Assembly: GCA_947846985.1 (NCBI GenBank)
Contig: CANTUZ010000002.1
Coordinates: forward strand, 128,984,889-129,048,888
Source of the DNA: Fratercula arctica
Lineage: Eukaryota > Chordata > Aves > Charadriiformes > Alcidae
DNA length: 64,000 bases
Direction: 5' to 3'
The translations under genes and the position numbers were made by a program. Shown piece by piece: positions 25,587-37,730 of this stretch (position 1 is its first letter; each line of letters starts with the position of its first letter). Below the pieces are notes generated by a model. That model was not told the origin of the DNA, made no database searches, and saw only the letters and a list, made by a program, of their open reading frames with translations.

Positions 25587-28500
25587 AAGCACACTGGCAA
25601 AGACAGGTTGTATTTCAAAACCGGGTGCTGAGCAGGCTGAGCCAGCAAGTTTGGGAGGACTTTAAGGACAAAGGCAAGTTGAAGCAAGGTCCCATACAAC
25701 TATCTCACTCATATCTTTGTGCAGGGAATTATCCAGCACCAACCATGTGCCCTCCATTCTTTGAAAGAGCCAAGCAAGACGCGTTCTTCTCTCTTAACAC
25801 TTGGGTGAGACGGGAATGGTACAATAGTGTGGTCCACCCTTTCGCCCCACTTGACCTTCCTCCTTACACGACAGCTTGAAGTACTCACTCAGGAAATGGA
25901 AGAGATTGCATCCTCCTCAGCTTGAAAGTGGTCAACCTTTCTTCTTCCAGGACAGTGCCCTCTCCTTCAAACTATCAGATAGTTTAGGTGGGAGCCTTTT
26001 TTACAGCTCTCTTACAGGAGTGTGGAGGGAAAAAAATTAAAAGGGGACTTGTTCTGTAGCTAAGAGGTACAAGGAGCAATGACCTCTGATCCTTGCTCTC
26101 TGGCAACATGCATCAAATATTACACCATGAGCAGAGCATGGTGTGACTGTCAGGAAGATCTTACAGGCATCAAGTAGTTGAAGGCTTGCGATGCCTAAAT
26201 TTGACTTCATAAGCAAGCGCTGCTCACAGCAGACAAACAGAGGCTTGAGAGGAAGACCTTGGCTTTTTCTGATCTGCAAAATAATGGCAGGTGTGTCTTT
26301 TTTGAAAGGCAGTACATAGTTATCTACTTTCTGAAGAGGGCCTGGAGCTTGCACATCTCTGGGAGGTGTCAACATTATTTGAAATGCTTCCACTAGGATT
26401 TGAAAGAAGGCTGCCAGTACTGCCCTCAGACCCTTGGACTGTGTGAGACACTTTCTGAGACCTCTTACCAACTTAAAGACCTCAGGAAAAGCAAAGATGG
26501 GTAACGCTTCATTTCCAGAACTTCAGACACAAGTTAATTGCTGTTATGGGTAAGCAAAACCTCTTGGTTTAATGCACACAAGCAGCTAGAAAAACAAAAA
26601 AAGTCTTTGGGTAACATTTGGATCATAGCATCATTCTGGAATTCAGGTTTATTTAACAGTTGAGTGAAGGGTTTTTCAGAGTGCTGGTGTGCGCACGGAC
26701 AGCACCCACCCTCCCCACCAAAATCCCTTTAGATGCCTGAAGCTGTCGACGCTGGCAGTCACTGAATCACAATGGAAGAGGATGTGTGTGGTGAAACAGT
26801 TGGGGCTGAGAAGCCAAGAGCTGCAGCAGCCCAGTTCAGGGAAGATTTGCCCAGGACTGGTCTTGAGGCCTGAGGACCCGTGGGTGGCTGGTGACCACTA
26901 ATTGTGATGCTGTAAGAAAACTTTCTCCTTTAGTTTCAGCAAAAAAGCAATCCGCTTTGTGTGCTCTGACACCACTTTGCAGTGAGAACCAATGTGCAGT
27001 AACTGGGGTACAAGAGGGAGAGTAATTTCAAAAATGTCCCACCTAAAGGGATGCGATCACAGCCTGAGCCACCTCGGAGCTGCCTGGGGTAATTCTGCTC
27101 CCAATCTGGCAGCAGATGTCAGTGCAGAGACACACAACAGGGCCTCTCCTTGTCCCCTGCACCACCCTCCTGTGCTTCCAACCCCTTCCAAGGTAGACCA
27201 TTTATTCCATTTTCTACTAGAAACAATATGTTTGATGTGCTGGAAATCTACTGATGATCATTTCATCCACAGGACATTCCTCAGTTTAACAGTTCTAGAC
27301 TTGGGTACCAGTGACATTCAGGGGGATCTGCAAGACACTTCGTTTGTGTGGTTATATGTATTGGAAATGAAAATGGAGAAGTCTTACTTTGAACCTGGAA
27401 GTCAGAGAGGATCTGGACCCCATAAATTTCTCTGCTGTCCAAGACACTGTAGCTCCTCCCTGGTCGTGCACATCGGCTGAAGCTGCGCTGCTGGCCAAGG
27501 ACTTGAATCTGCTGGGTGCTGGGCACAACACCGCAGTTCCTGACTGCGGTCTGAAACCAAATGCACTTAGATACCTCAGAAAGACAAGCTGCGTCCTGAA
27601 TCAATGCAAATTCAGCTACAACTTGGAAGCAAATTTTTGTATTCACAGTACAACAAGCAGTGAGGAGGTTTCATAGAAACAAGCCACAGCTCATCCAGCC
27701 GTGAAACGTGCACTACAGGTCACAACATTTTCACTATGAAGGCTCAATAATGAAACACGTCTAGAAAAATCAACCTGCTGTTCTTTTGATCTTGGAAGAC
27801 CAGGTTGCCTTGGGGCAGAATTTCCACCCATGGATACACTTATACTTTTAAATAAAAGTGAGTCCAGAGAGTGGAAAACCTAGCTCCAAAATCAACTTGT
27901 ATGAACATCCACACTGCTAGACCAGGCTGGCCACATCCACATTATGTAGCACTTAGCCCTGGGTCTCCCCTTGGTTCTATGCTGATGTTCCTATGGACCC
28001 AAAATGTAATTTCCATTTGTTTTCATTTTAAAATGTCTGTGTTGCAACCCCTAGAGCTCTAATAGCGTGATACTGCAGTGTGTGCTGCAGCCCCTGTGGT
28101 GTTGCATGAGGACACGGGGGGTCCCTGACCACCCTGTGGTTTTGTGCGGCTGCAGGAATGGGGAGAACCAAACCTGTGGCATAGTCATTCTCCACAAACC
28201 ACATGGAGGTAGTTTGTTGGCCTGGCCCGACTCAGAACCAAGGAGTGAACTAAGCGCTAAGCAGTGATGACCTCAGGAATCTGGTCCTTGGGTTCGCACC
28301 CTGGTGCTCTTTTATTGAGCAACGAAGATGCACATAGACTCGTACCCTATGTATTTTTTTGAACTGGCAATATCTATTTCAAACAAATCTGTATTTCTTG
28401 GTACATAACTAATATCAATCAAATTTAATGCTAAAGGAAGCTGTGGAATTTTACAGTTTATTTCTGCACGATCAATACTTAGTTGTGATTCCATTGTCAC

Positions 28501-30274
28501 TGAATTCAGTGGAAAGATTTGGTTTTGTCTGACTATGCACTAAAAGACCAAATACTTCATCACCTGATCCAGAACGATTGCTACCAACATACCTTTTTTG
28601 TAATTTTCTTTTTTTTTTGTCAGAAATAAAACACACGGGATATGCTATTTTTTATTTCCAAATATCAAGTATTGAAGAGTTTGTTTTGTAAACACATGTT
28701 TACAACAGATGTTGACAACAGGTTTCATTAAATGATGTGTTACACAGCTTTAAAATTATTCTAAGCTCTGCTGAGAAATAAATATCAATTAAAAAACCCC
28801 ATACAGGAGCCTAAAGTATGCAAAACAAACCGCATAAACCAATTAGTCTCTTTTTACCACAGCACAGCACCCACACACTCATACAGTCAGACATACTCTA
28901 CAAATTTCCTTAATACTCTACACATTTGCTTAATAATGAGTTTTTTTAAAAAACTAAACAGTTACAGGCGGTGTGCCCACTCCATGCTCCTAATATATTA
29001 CCCAGACCATTGCTGTTCTGCTTAAAATTATTTGGTAGAGGTATGCGCTGCAGCCAAGGAACTGGGGAAAAGAGCGGGTCTTCTTTGAGCAAAAACTTCA
29101 CTCAACCATGGATCACACTGACTCCAATTTTTTTTTTTTTTTCCCCGTACCAAAACTCAGTTCCGGATGATTTTGTACCTTTTTTTTTTTTTTTTTTGTT
29201 AATTTTGAAATGTCCTGCCATGTTTTCAAATATGGAGTTTGTTAAAGAGGTAAAATTTCTGACCTATCAGTCGGAGGTGTACCTCCCAGTGCTATTTAGG
29301 GTACAGATGCCTCTTCCGTGTGGGCAGTCCAGGCACAATAAAACAAAATAACGACCTTTCAGAATTCAAAATGGAATGGAAAAAATTTGTCTTAAAGATT
29401 TTAAAACCAAACCCCTCTGTTTTAAAACACAGATCACTTCAGAGTTGACCAGATTTAGCCTTTTTCCACTGTTAGAGGTAGAATTTGATCTTATTCTACC
29501 TCTCTCCTTCTGGTATTCCATGGAAGAACATTAGTATTTCAGATCTGAATCCTCAATTTAATTCAAACACTTACTAACATGGTTTGGTTAAGTGGTATCA
29601 GAATTTAGGCCAGTGTTTTTTGTCATTACTATAGAATTTATTTTCAGTCTCTGCTTAAGCAAAGCCACTAAATAAAGTAACATGCTACAGCAGGACGAAT
29701 ACATCCTACATGGATTTCTGTGGTCTGTATAACTTTTACCTTAGCTGTCAGCGCTGGGCCAAGTCCTATACTGCCTCCTGAAACGACTTTCCCACAGAAG
29801 AGCTAGGTAGGAATTGGCCCACCAGGAATTACAAACACTGTCTTTGCTGGAGCAGTCCAGACTTTAAGAACAAAAACACATGCAGTTGCATCATCGACAT
29901 GCCTTGAATATGTCATTTAAGTCATAGTGAATACATCATAAAATACTTCAGTACCTATTAGCACCACAGTGTTGTTTAGTCATTTGTCCAAAGATTATCA
30001 AGCTGTCTCACCCTTCCTCGAGGTGAACAATGTTTTGGATGCTTTCTGTAGCCCTTCATGAATTCCACAGCTTTTCACCTAATCTATATCATGAACAAAA
30101 CGTTGTTACAGGATAACATTGTGACAACTGGTTTGAGATAGGAAGAATATGAAAATACAGTACACACAACAGATAGTATAATAATTGGAAGAGTAGAATG
30201 GAACCTGAATAAATAAGTATCTATTTCATAACACTTGAAACCAAGAAAAGTTTATATAGCTTATCTGAAGGGCT

Positions 30275-30292
30275 GGGGGGGGGGGGAGGGGG
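30275..30292 (+). repeat. G-rich run
   Basis: Twelve consecutive G, then A, then five G. A possible G-quadruplex on the + strand and a likely spot for sequencing length errors. Confidence 0.8.
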
Positions 30293-33200
30293 TGCTAACT
30301 GTAGTTAATGTAATGGATATGACTACGGGATATGGATATTGTTAGCTGTCCTCCTTAATTTATGTAATATATTCTGTGGAAAGGATAGGGAAACTTTCCT
30401 TCCTGAGGATCAGGTAGGCTTTCAAACCTTTGGTCACATAATAACACATACTAGTGATGTTCAGTGTAAAGATGATGAATCATGTGAACCCTGGACATAC
30501 CTAGATCCAATGCTGAAGGCTCCACATCTCTACTCTGTGACAATGTTTACATGTAACCTTTCTGAATTGTTATTTGTAAAACAAGATGTTATAAGAAAAA
30601 AAGAAAGCCCTAATTCTATACCGAAGAATGAATCTACCACCATGATGTCGACTGTCCATCTGCTAAGCACTCTAAAGGATAAAAATGTCTATAAAATTGA
30701 GTCCAATATGTGAAGAACCTGAAATGTGTTGATACAGATTGAATCTACGAGGGGCAAACACTCTGCCCAAAGCAATGCCGATTCGGATTGCAGTCCAGGT
30801 AAATCTCTGTTACCGGGTGTTTTAAACCCCTGGAAAGCAACCACAGCTGGATGGATTCAACTGGGGGAACCCAGACACTGCAGCACGCAGCATGGCATCT
30901 CCTATGCTGTTACAAAGGACACATTAGTGAGAAAAGAGAAAAAGATAAACTTGTTTAGGAATTGTTTTGTCTTTGATCTCTGAAAACAGCAGTTGTCACC
31001 AGTGAACAGAGCATAAAAGCTAAACAAGCACTTGATATCACTTAGTTCACACATGCTTGCTGAAGTGCCAGCTTGTCAACGTAAAACCCAGGGTACTGGA
31101 CCACTTCTTCAGCATCATCATCAGACTGATGAGGCTGAGAATCTGGCTCCAAAATTGCCGTAAGACACTTTGGACCTATTTATCATCAGTTTTATGTCAA
31201 TATAACATGACGAAGAGCTGTGCTATTAGACACAAAGAAAGTGTAGTAAGGCAGCAATACTTCAGGTATTTTGGGGGAAAACCCACAAGAACAGTACAGA
31301 AGGTGGTGAGCCCTCTCCCAGCCATGCTGTCTGGAGCTACACAGAGCAGGCAGTGCTCTGCTCCGTTTGTGTGGGATACTGAAAATTTGTCATCTGATCC
31401 TCTAGGTCCAAATTTTGTGAAAGGGCACAATCCAAACCTACAGCATTACTTGAGCAATTTAATTGGATTTAAGGTCAGAAAGATACCCTTTTTTAATTTA
31501 TCTCCCCACATAACGCACAGATTTTCAGCCAGAAATTAATAAAACAAGGGAATGACAGGAAGAGCTAGAATGCATCTTTGAGCATGTCCAGAAAATATTT
31601 TGAATTCTATTTGAAAATTAAAGCTTTCCTCCACTGACAGATATATAAGCAGCCACAAATGAATGCCACGGGGGAGTACGTGAGTGCTACTTTGTGCTAT
31701 TCTGGTTACAATGATCCCTGACTCCATGGTGAAAAAAATTCAGCATGGAAATTACTCTTGGGTAAAGGAACTCCTTTTTGAATGCAGATGGGATTCGGTC
31801 CAATACATGCATTATTTTTAAGTGCATTACTTAAGTATATAAACTTACACACATCTTTAAGTGTTCTGCTGGATCAGAGCCATAATGAATGAACAGTTAA
31901 TGCTACAAATTAATAAGCTATATTTAAAAAAAGCCCAAACATATTTTTGAAAACACTATACTCAAGTGTTTGTAACCAATTTAGGGACTTTCAAACTTAC
32001 ATTTCTAATACCTAGGAGGAGATTTGTGCCCCTGCTTCACTTACAGGGCGGAAAGTTCTGAGGAACTGCAAGTTACTGCCTGCACTTTTACAGATACAAT
32101 GGCTGGTCAAAGAACTGAAAGTTTCCAATTAAATATAAATTGCACCATAATTTTCAACATGCGTCTTTCAGCTGCTTGCACTACACTGAAAGGACATAAA
32201 ATGCCACCAGTTCTAAATTGTAACATATTATATCCAGTACGCTCATGGGGAAAAAGGAGGACCAAAACCACAGGGCTTTTGCCTAGACTTAGAAATAGAG
32301 AGTCCCACTCTCCAGATATTCCAGCCAAGACCACAACCCCCAAAAGCTCTACCATCTCCTGAGGGTGCTACACTCAATCACTCAAGGACATGGCAATGCC
32401 CTTTCTGAAGTTTTCCCTTTTTAAGGAAACAGGGATGAGTGGGAGGCTAAGCAGGGACGATTACCTGTTCAGTCAAGTCCATATATTGGGGCTACTTCTC
32501 TTCTCATGTCCCTCACTCTAAATCACGAATAAATGGTGTAAGAGGATATCTGTCCTTGTGATGGCATGATGGCACTTTGTGGACTTGTAGTTACTTGCGG
32601 GGTGTTGTTGCTCCATATTATCCCTGGCTGGTTAACTGCAGGTAGATGACTTGGGTTTGCTACCGATAGCAGCCTGTTGGTGAGCAGGACCCCTGCTTTA
32701 CATTTTCTTGTGGTCACTGCTATCCAAACTTTAGTGTTTGGGGGTAAAAAGGGAAAGTGGTGGAAATTACAAGTCAACGGAATTTTATATTCCCTGGTCA
32801 GCGGGTTTCGCAGCAGGAAGACAGCATGGCCACCTTCACTGGGTGATAAAGCTCCTTTTTTCTCCTTGTGAGTTGATTTAGAACCACACGTCGATCGTGA
32901 CTACTGCTAGGGACGCACACAACTTCTCTGGCCATTTTGCTTCCTTCAGCAATGACCACCTCAGAAAACAGTGTTGGCTCAGCAGGTCTCAGTCCATATT
33001 TCGGTCAAAGTTGACAACGCTGAAACTGACTTCTTCAAGAAGTTAACGTGTTTCCCCTGTGTGCCATTATTGGCTTAGACTGGTACAGCTTACTCACAAT
33101 AAAGCCTCCTTCAGGAATCAATCAAAAACTGGCCAGAGTTTGGGGTTTCTTTCTTTCAGAGGATGCTGATTTAATAAGTGATTTTGTAGAAATATATTCA

Positions 33201-36200
33201 TATTGTCAAAATAATCTATAATCAAGAAATACTAATGATTTTTTATGTTATGTTTTGTTTTGCATATAATTTTGAAAGGAAAGTTAAAAGGCTATTGAAA
33301 GTATGTAAACAAGGCTTTTTAAGTATTTCCGAAGTGAACACCTTTCCCTCTACATTCCAGTTTCTCAAACATTTCCAAAAAATGAATGTTTTTCGAAGTG
33401 TAAGTGTCAGGATTTCCTAAAAAGGAGTGGTCTCCATTCCAACAAGCTCTGAATTTCCATGAAATCAGCTCAGAAGTGGCAGCAGTTGCAGATGTGTCAC
33501 TTCTACCACTCTCATTCTCTGCCATCAGCGTCAGCTCCTGACAATCCTACAAGCCTAGTCTGCTCTCCCTTGTTATTCGCATGGAACAGAAGTGCACACA
33601 CGGCATGAAACAGAATAGATCAGGACAGATGATTCATTTCCAGCCTTTTCCAATTCCCTAAATGCTCTGTTTCTGAGGTACTTGAAAAGATTGTCGTTCT
33701 TCACCTCATCTCATGCTGATTAAAATGGGTGTGTGACTAAAATGGATGGGTGATGGGCAATGGCAGCAATTACATTTTGTCCTACTACTCAATTTTTGCC
33801 ATGGTGCAAGAAGCATTTGACACTGGAGCAAAAGGAGACACTTTTATCATCTATTTTGATCTCCAATGGCAAAAAATATATACCCAATACCTTTGAGCCA
33901 AAGAAATTTATTCCTTGGGATGAGAAATGTAGAAGCTAACAACTCAGTTGGCACAGGACTGAGGATGTGCTGTGCCTGGTGAATTGATCCCAAAAAGCTA
34001 TTAATATGCATCGAATAGAGGAGGTGATTAAAACAATATTCCTCTACCTTGTAGTTTGGAGTAAAAGCATCTGAGTTTACAGCCACAGAGAGTGGAAATT
34101 GTTACAAGCCACATAAATGGACTGAGACGTTCTGAAATAAGCAGCCACCAATTCAAGCAGGGGAACCAGCCCAGTGGGTAGCCCCATGTGCCAGTCAGGG
34201 TGAGCCAGGAGATGAGGGAAGGCAGCCGGCAAAGGAGAAGGAGAGGGAAATCTACTCTTCCCAGGACAACTCAATGGATGCCAAGGAGAGTACTGTCTTT
34301 AATTTCAAGGACTTGGTTCCATATAATGTTTGTTCATTAATAAATTAAATCATTGCTAAATTACAAATGAAACTGGGAATAAGTCTGTTCAAAAATATGT
34401 AGAAGTTCTGCTCTCTTCTATTTATTTTCACACAAGCCCCTCACATCACAAAATCCAAGCCTGCCTATCACTGTGTCCTCTTAAAAGACTTTTAATTTCC
34501 TAAACTTCTAAGACTTTCCCTGCAGGGCAAAATACAACTTTGACTTCTTAGCGTCCACCTGAATTCAGTCTCTGCCCTTTGAGACATCATTAGTACATCA
34601 TAAGCATGGCACTACAAAGCCTCCAGAGTAAGAAATGAGATACCAAGTACATTTGATTAGAAAGCCTCAGCATCCCCTGGGGAGAAAACACCACAGTAAT
34701 TTGGAATAAGCAAAGGCCACATCATGTCCTGTGGGTCCATGCTTGCAGACAATTTCTGTTCTTAGCTCTTCCCGTGGAAGGGCAAAGGGGCAATGACCTG
34801 CCCTTCACCTTCAATGAAGCTTTCAGTGAAGCTGAGAAGAGGAAAGGCAGCCACATGTGGGACAAACCATGCAACTATGACCTCCAAACCTGTCCCACCA
34901 GCCTGCCCAGCACCGGGCAGCGGGAGAGGCAGAAGAAACGAGAGAGACCCAGGGTCTGAGCTGGTGTCCCCTCCCCAGCTGTCCTCGGTGGCGGGGAGCA
35001 CAGCACCCCAGTGGTGCCAGGAGTGGAGGGGAAAGCCTCATACCAGGCACGGGGGCGGGCAGGCTGCCTGCAGCCCACTTGAAGGGTCTCTCTGCTGATC
35101 CCTGCATCAGGCAGCGAATGGCACCAAGCCCCGCACTGTCGCCAGCTGCAAGGGGACCGCCAGATCCCAGGCGGCCACTCAGACATGAAACGAGGCCATT
35201 AGATCTCCCTCGAGATTTGTTCACCGAAGCTGAACTAGACTGGCACGCATTTCTGAAGGACAGCCAAGCTCTTCTTATCGAGCTATAATTGGTTATTTTT
35301 CTTCTTCAGGAAAATTATGGATTTGGCGCTAGTAACGGCCACCCAAATAACATTACAGAAATATGCATGTATCTGCTCTGGTATGTGTGTATGATTCCTA
35401 CGTCTTAATGTTATTATAAATTAATACTGAAGTTTTTTACTCTAAACATTATACTTCCCTAGCCTGTGTACTTTGTGAAGAATGACTACATCCCATCAAA
35501 TGAAAACTAATGCACATTTTGACAGGATGAAGATATTACGACTCAGCATTTGCAAACGTTACCTGATGCATAACTTTTGTATGGCTTAACAGGTTTTAAC
35601 AGTACTTTAAACCTTATGTTCTTTTTTAGTTTAATGCTTATGTCTGAAAATAGCCCCTTTCAAATTCAGTTGCAGTAATGTCTTTAAAAGCAAACTTCAA
35701 ACTTAATTTGCTGCACATACAATTATCCAAATAAGTTGCATAGTTTAAATAAGTTCAATTGTGCTTTGTAGCAGAACTCACAGTAATTACTCATCTCTTA
35801 AAAATACAATTTGCGGATATAAAGCTGACAATACATTTAAGCTTTTTTGTGACGTCTAGACATCAACGATATGAGTTTTTGTCGCTCTTCCACTGACTTT
35901 TGCTGTTCATAATACCTCACTCCTTACATTGCTATTAGATCAGAGCATGGACATTTAATGGACACATCTGAAATAATTACAAACACAATTTTTAAAACTC
36001 CATTGTCGGGAGGGGAGAAATAAGAACTTGGGTTGGTTTGAGGTATCCAGCCCTCAGGAACATACCATGGTTGTTTGCATTAAGCTTTGTTGGTTTTATC
36101 GTGTATTACATTTAGATTAAAAATAGAAGGCACAGGTGTTTTACAAGGCGCCGTAATCAAGTCAACCAACAAAACTAAGTATTACATTACCAAGCCAGGG

Positions 36201-36202
36201 GT

Positions 36203-36648
36203 CTATATCTCAGCAGTGACTTCTTCCAATGCATTTTCATTTGAGGAATTTATTGCTTCTGAAAAAGGGCCGGGGTACGTCTGTGCTACGCAGTTCATTC
36301 CTTGTGCCACACTGATGTCTCCTCGGGAACTGAAGGTAGGGCAGGATCTAGTCCGTGCATAGTTTTGTTGGGGTCCAACTTGCCCAACCATCTCACTCAC
36401 AGTGTTCACCGGCGAAGACCTCCATCTCCGTCTCTGCAGTTGCTCTTCTTTACACTTAATGGAATACCAGGCCAGGAAAATAAAAAAGAATCCCACAAAC
36501 TTGAGAGCAGCTGCCAACCCAAAGTAGACAAAACGAAACGAGGTGACATCGTATTCCCAACAAGATCCTTGTACGCCACAATCCTGTTGCCAAAGCATGC
36601 ACGTGGTGTCAATAACAGCCCCAAAATAAATTGGGGTGGGAATGTAAG
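36203..36648 (-). CDS. SLCO5A1: SLCO5A1 last coding exon: segments 11-12 and cytoplasmic tail
   Basis: Acceptor TTTTTATTTCAG; stop TAG at 36203-36205. It encodes [20 protein letters not shown], then [20 protein letters not shown] and [20 protein letters not shown], then a polar tail starting [15 protein letters not shown] and ending EEVTAEI. The membrane part is highly conserved. The tail keeps the RTRSCP and QTYPGPF landmarks but is otherwise divergent from mammals as I remember them. Confidence 0.95.
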
Positions 36649-37699
36649 CTGAAATAAAAATAGCAACAGAAATAATATGTATTAGCATATAGTGGAAAAC
36701 TTTTAAAGAAACTATATGCCTTACACAAACAGGTCGAGAATTCTTCAGATTTCCACACTGCTGTTCTCACATGACATGTAAAACGTGGAAAGCTGGTTAG
36801 CTGATCTTCCCACCAACACTACTTATCCCACACATGAAACGTACCACAAATGGGAAAGAATTGAAGCAAAGAAGACAGTGCAGCAGCACCTTACAACAGG
36901 TACTGCCTCAATCTGCCATCCCCAGATAGCCCTTCTTGAACTTCATGTCCCCCCCAGAAAAATCCAATGTTGCTCTCAGGCAATAAAATACAGGAGAGGA
37001 ACAAAATACAGTGCTATCTCCAGAGCATTACTTGCTGAACGTCAATTGGCCATCAGTTGGGAAAGGGCAAGGGTTACTCCTTTAGACTAAGGAGAAAAAG
37101 CCCCAAGGATGGCAAAATGTTTCTCTTGCTGGAGATGGATGGAAGCGGTAAAACCACTAAAATTGTACATTTTCTTTTGGACAGATCTTCCTCAGAAACA
37201 GACTTTAACTTCTATGGGTGCTAAAAATGCAGCCAGACCACTGAATGCTCCTGCTTTCTCCAGAAATACAGCACCTTTAAGATAAGTCAGAAACACGCTT
37301 CCTCAAAGAAAACTTCCAGATGCAGCTACATGGGCTTCTCCTCATGTGCTCTTACCATAGTCCTCACCTGCTCTAGTCACATGTCTCATAGTAGCTGAAT
37401 ACCTAGAGTGTTCATAGGCAGGATTTTAGAAGTTCATGAGCTTCAAAGAAACTACTTTGTGGAATAGACTTTTAACATGTACCCTTTTTGCTTTGAAACA
37501 TTTGAAATCAGGCATTAAGTAACAATTGGTTCTTATGCTAAAAAAGCAAAAAGCCATTGTTATAATTGAAAGCAATACAAATCTGTTTCTAAAAAAGAAA
37601 AAATCCTTACAAAACCATATTTAGGAACCATTAATTTTTAAATTAAATTTGAAACTGGGACTTTCTGGGACAAAAATGTTGTTCCAGAAAGTTAGGAAT

Positions 37700-37730
<31 letters not shown>

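Larger units (their letters stand above)
24421..36202. other. Region between the SULF1 3' end and the SLCO5A1 stop
   Basis: No coding exon recognised on either strand. It contains one CR1 copy (25140-25586), T runs near 29130-29200, a G-rich run at 30275-30292 and a GC-richer stretch near 34860-35200. The right-hand part must include the SLCO5A1 3' UTR. Minus-strand AATAAA signals lie at 34421-34426, 33907-33912 and 28311-28316; I cannot tell which is used. Open frames of 124-162 codons (for example at 26037-26471, 26992-27480, 30339-30713 and 31057-31539) have no recognisable domains. Confidence 0.6.

Noticed and set aside
26037..26471. 144-codon - strand frame downstream of SULF1
   Set aside because: No recognisable domain, no splice or poly(A) context, and several frames of this size are expected by chance in 64 kb.
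26992..27480. 162-codon + strand frame, with overlapping frames on the other strand
   Set aside because: Overlapping long frames on both strands with no recognisable family suggest stop-poor sequence rather than a gene.
30339..31539. Three + strand frames of 124, 85 and 160 codons in a row
   Set aside because: They lie in different frames, with no shared family, no clear splice links and no recognisable motif. They could mark a transcript, but nothing here supports coding.
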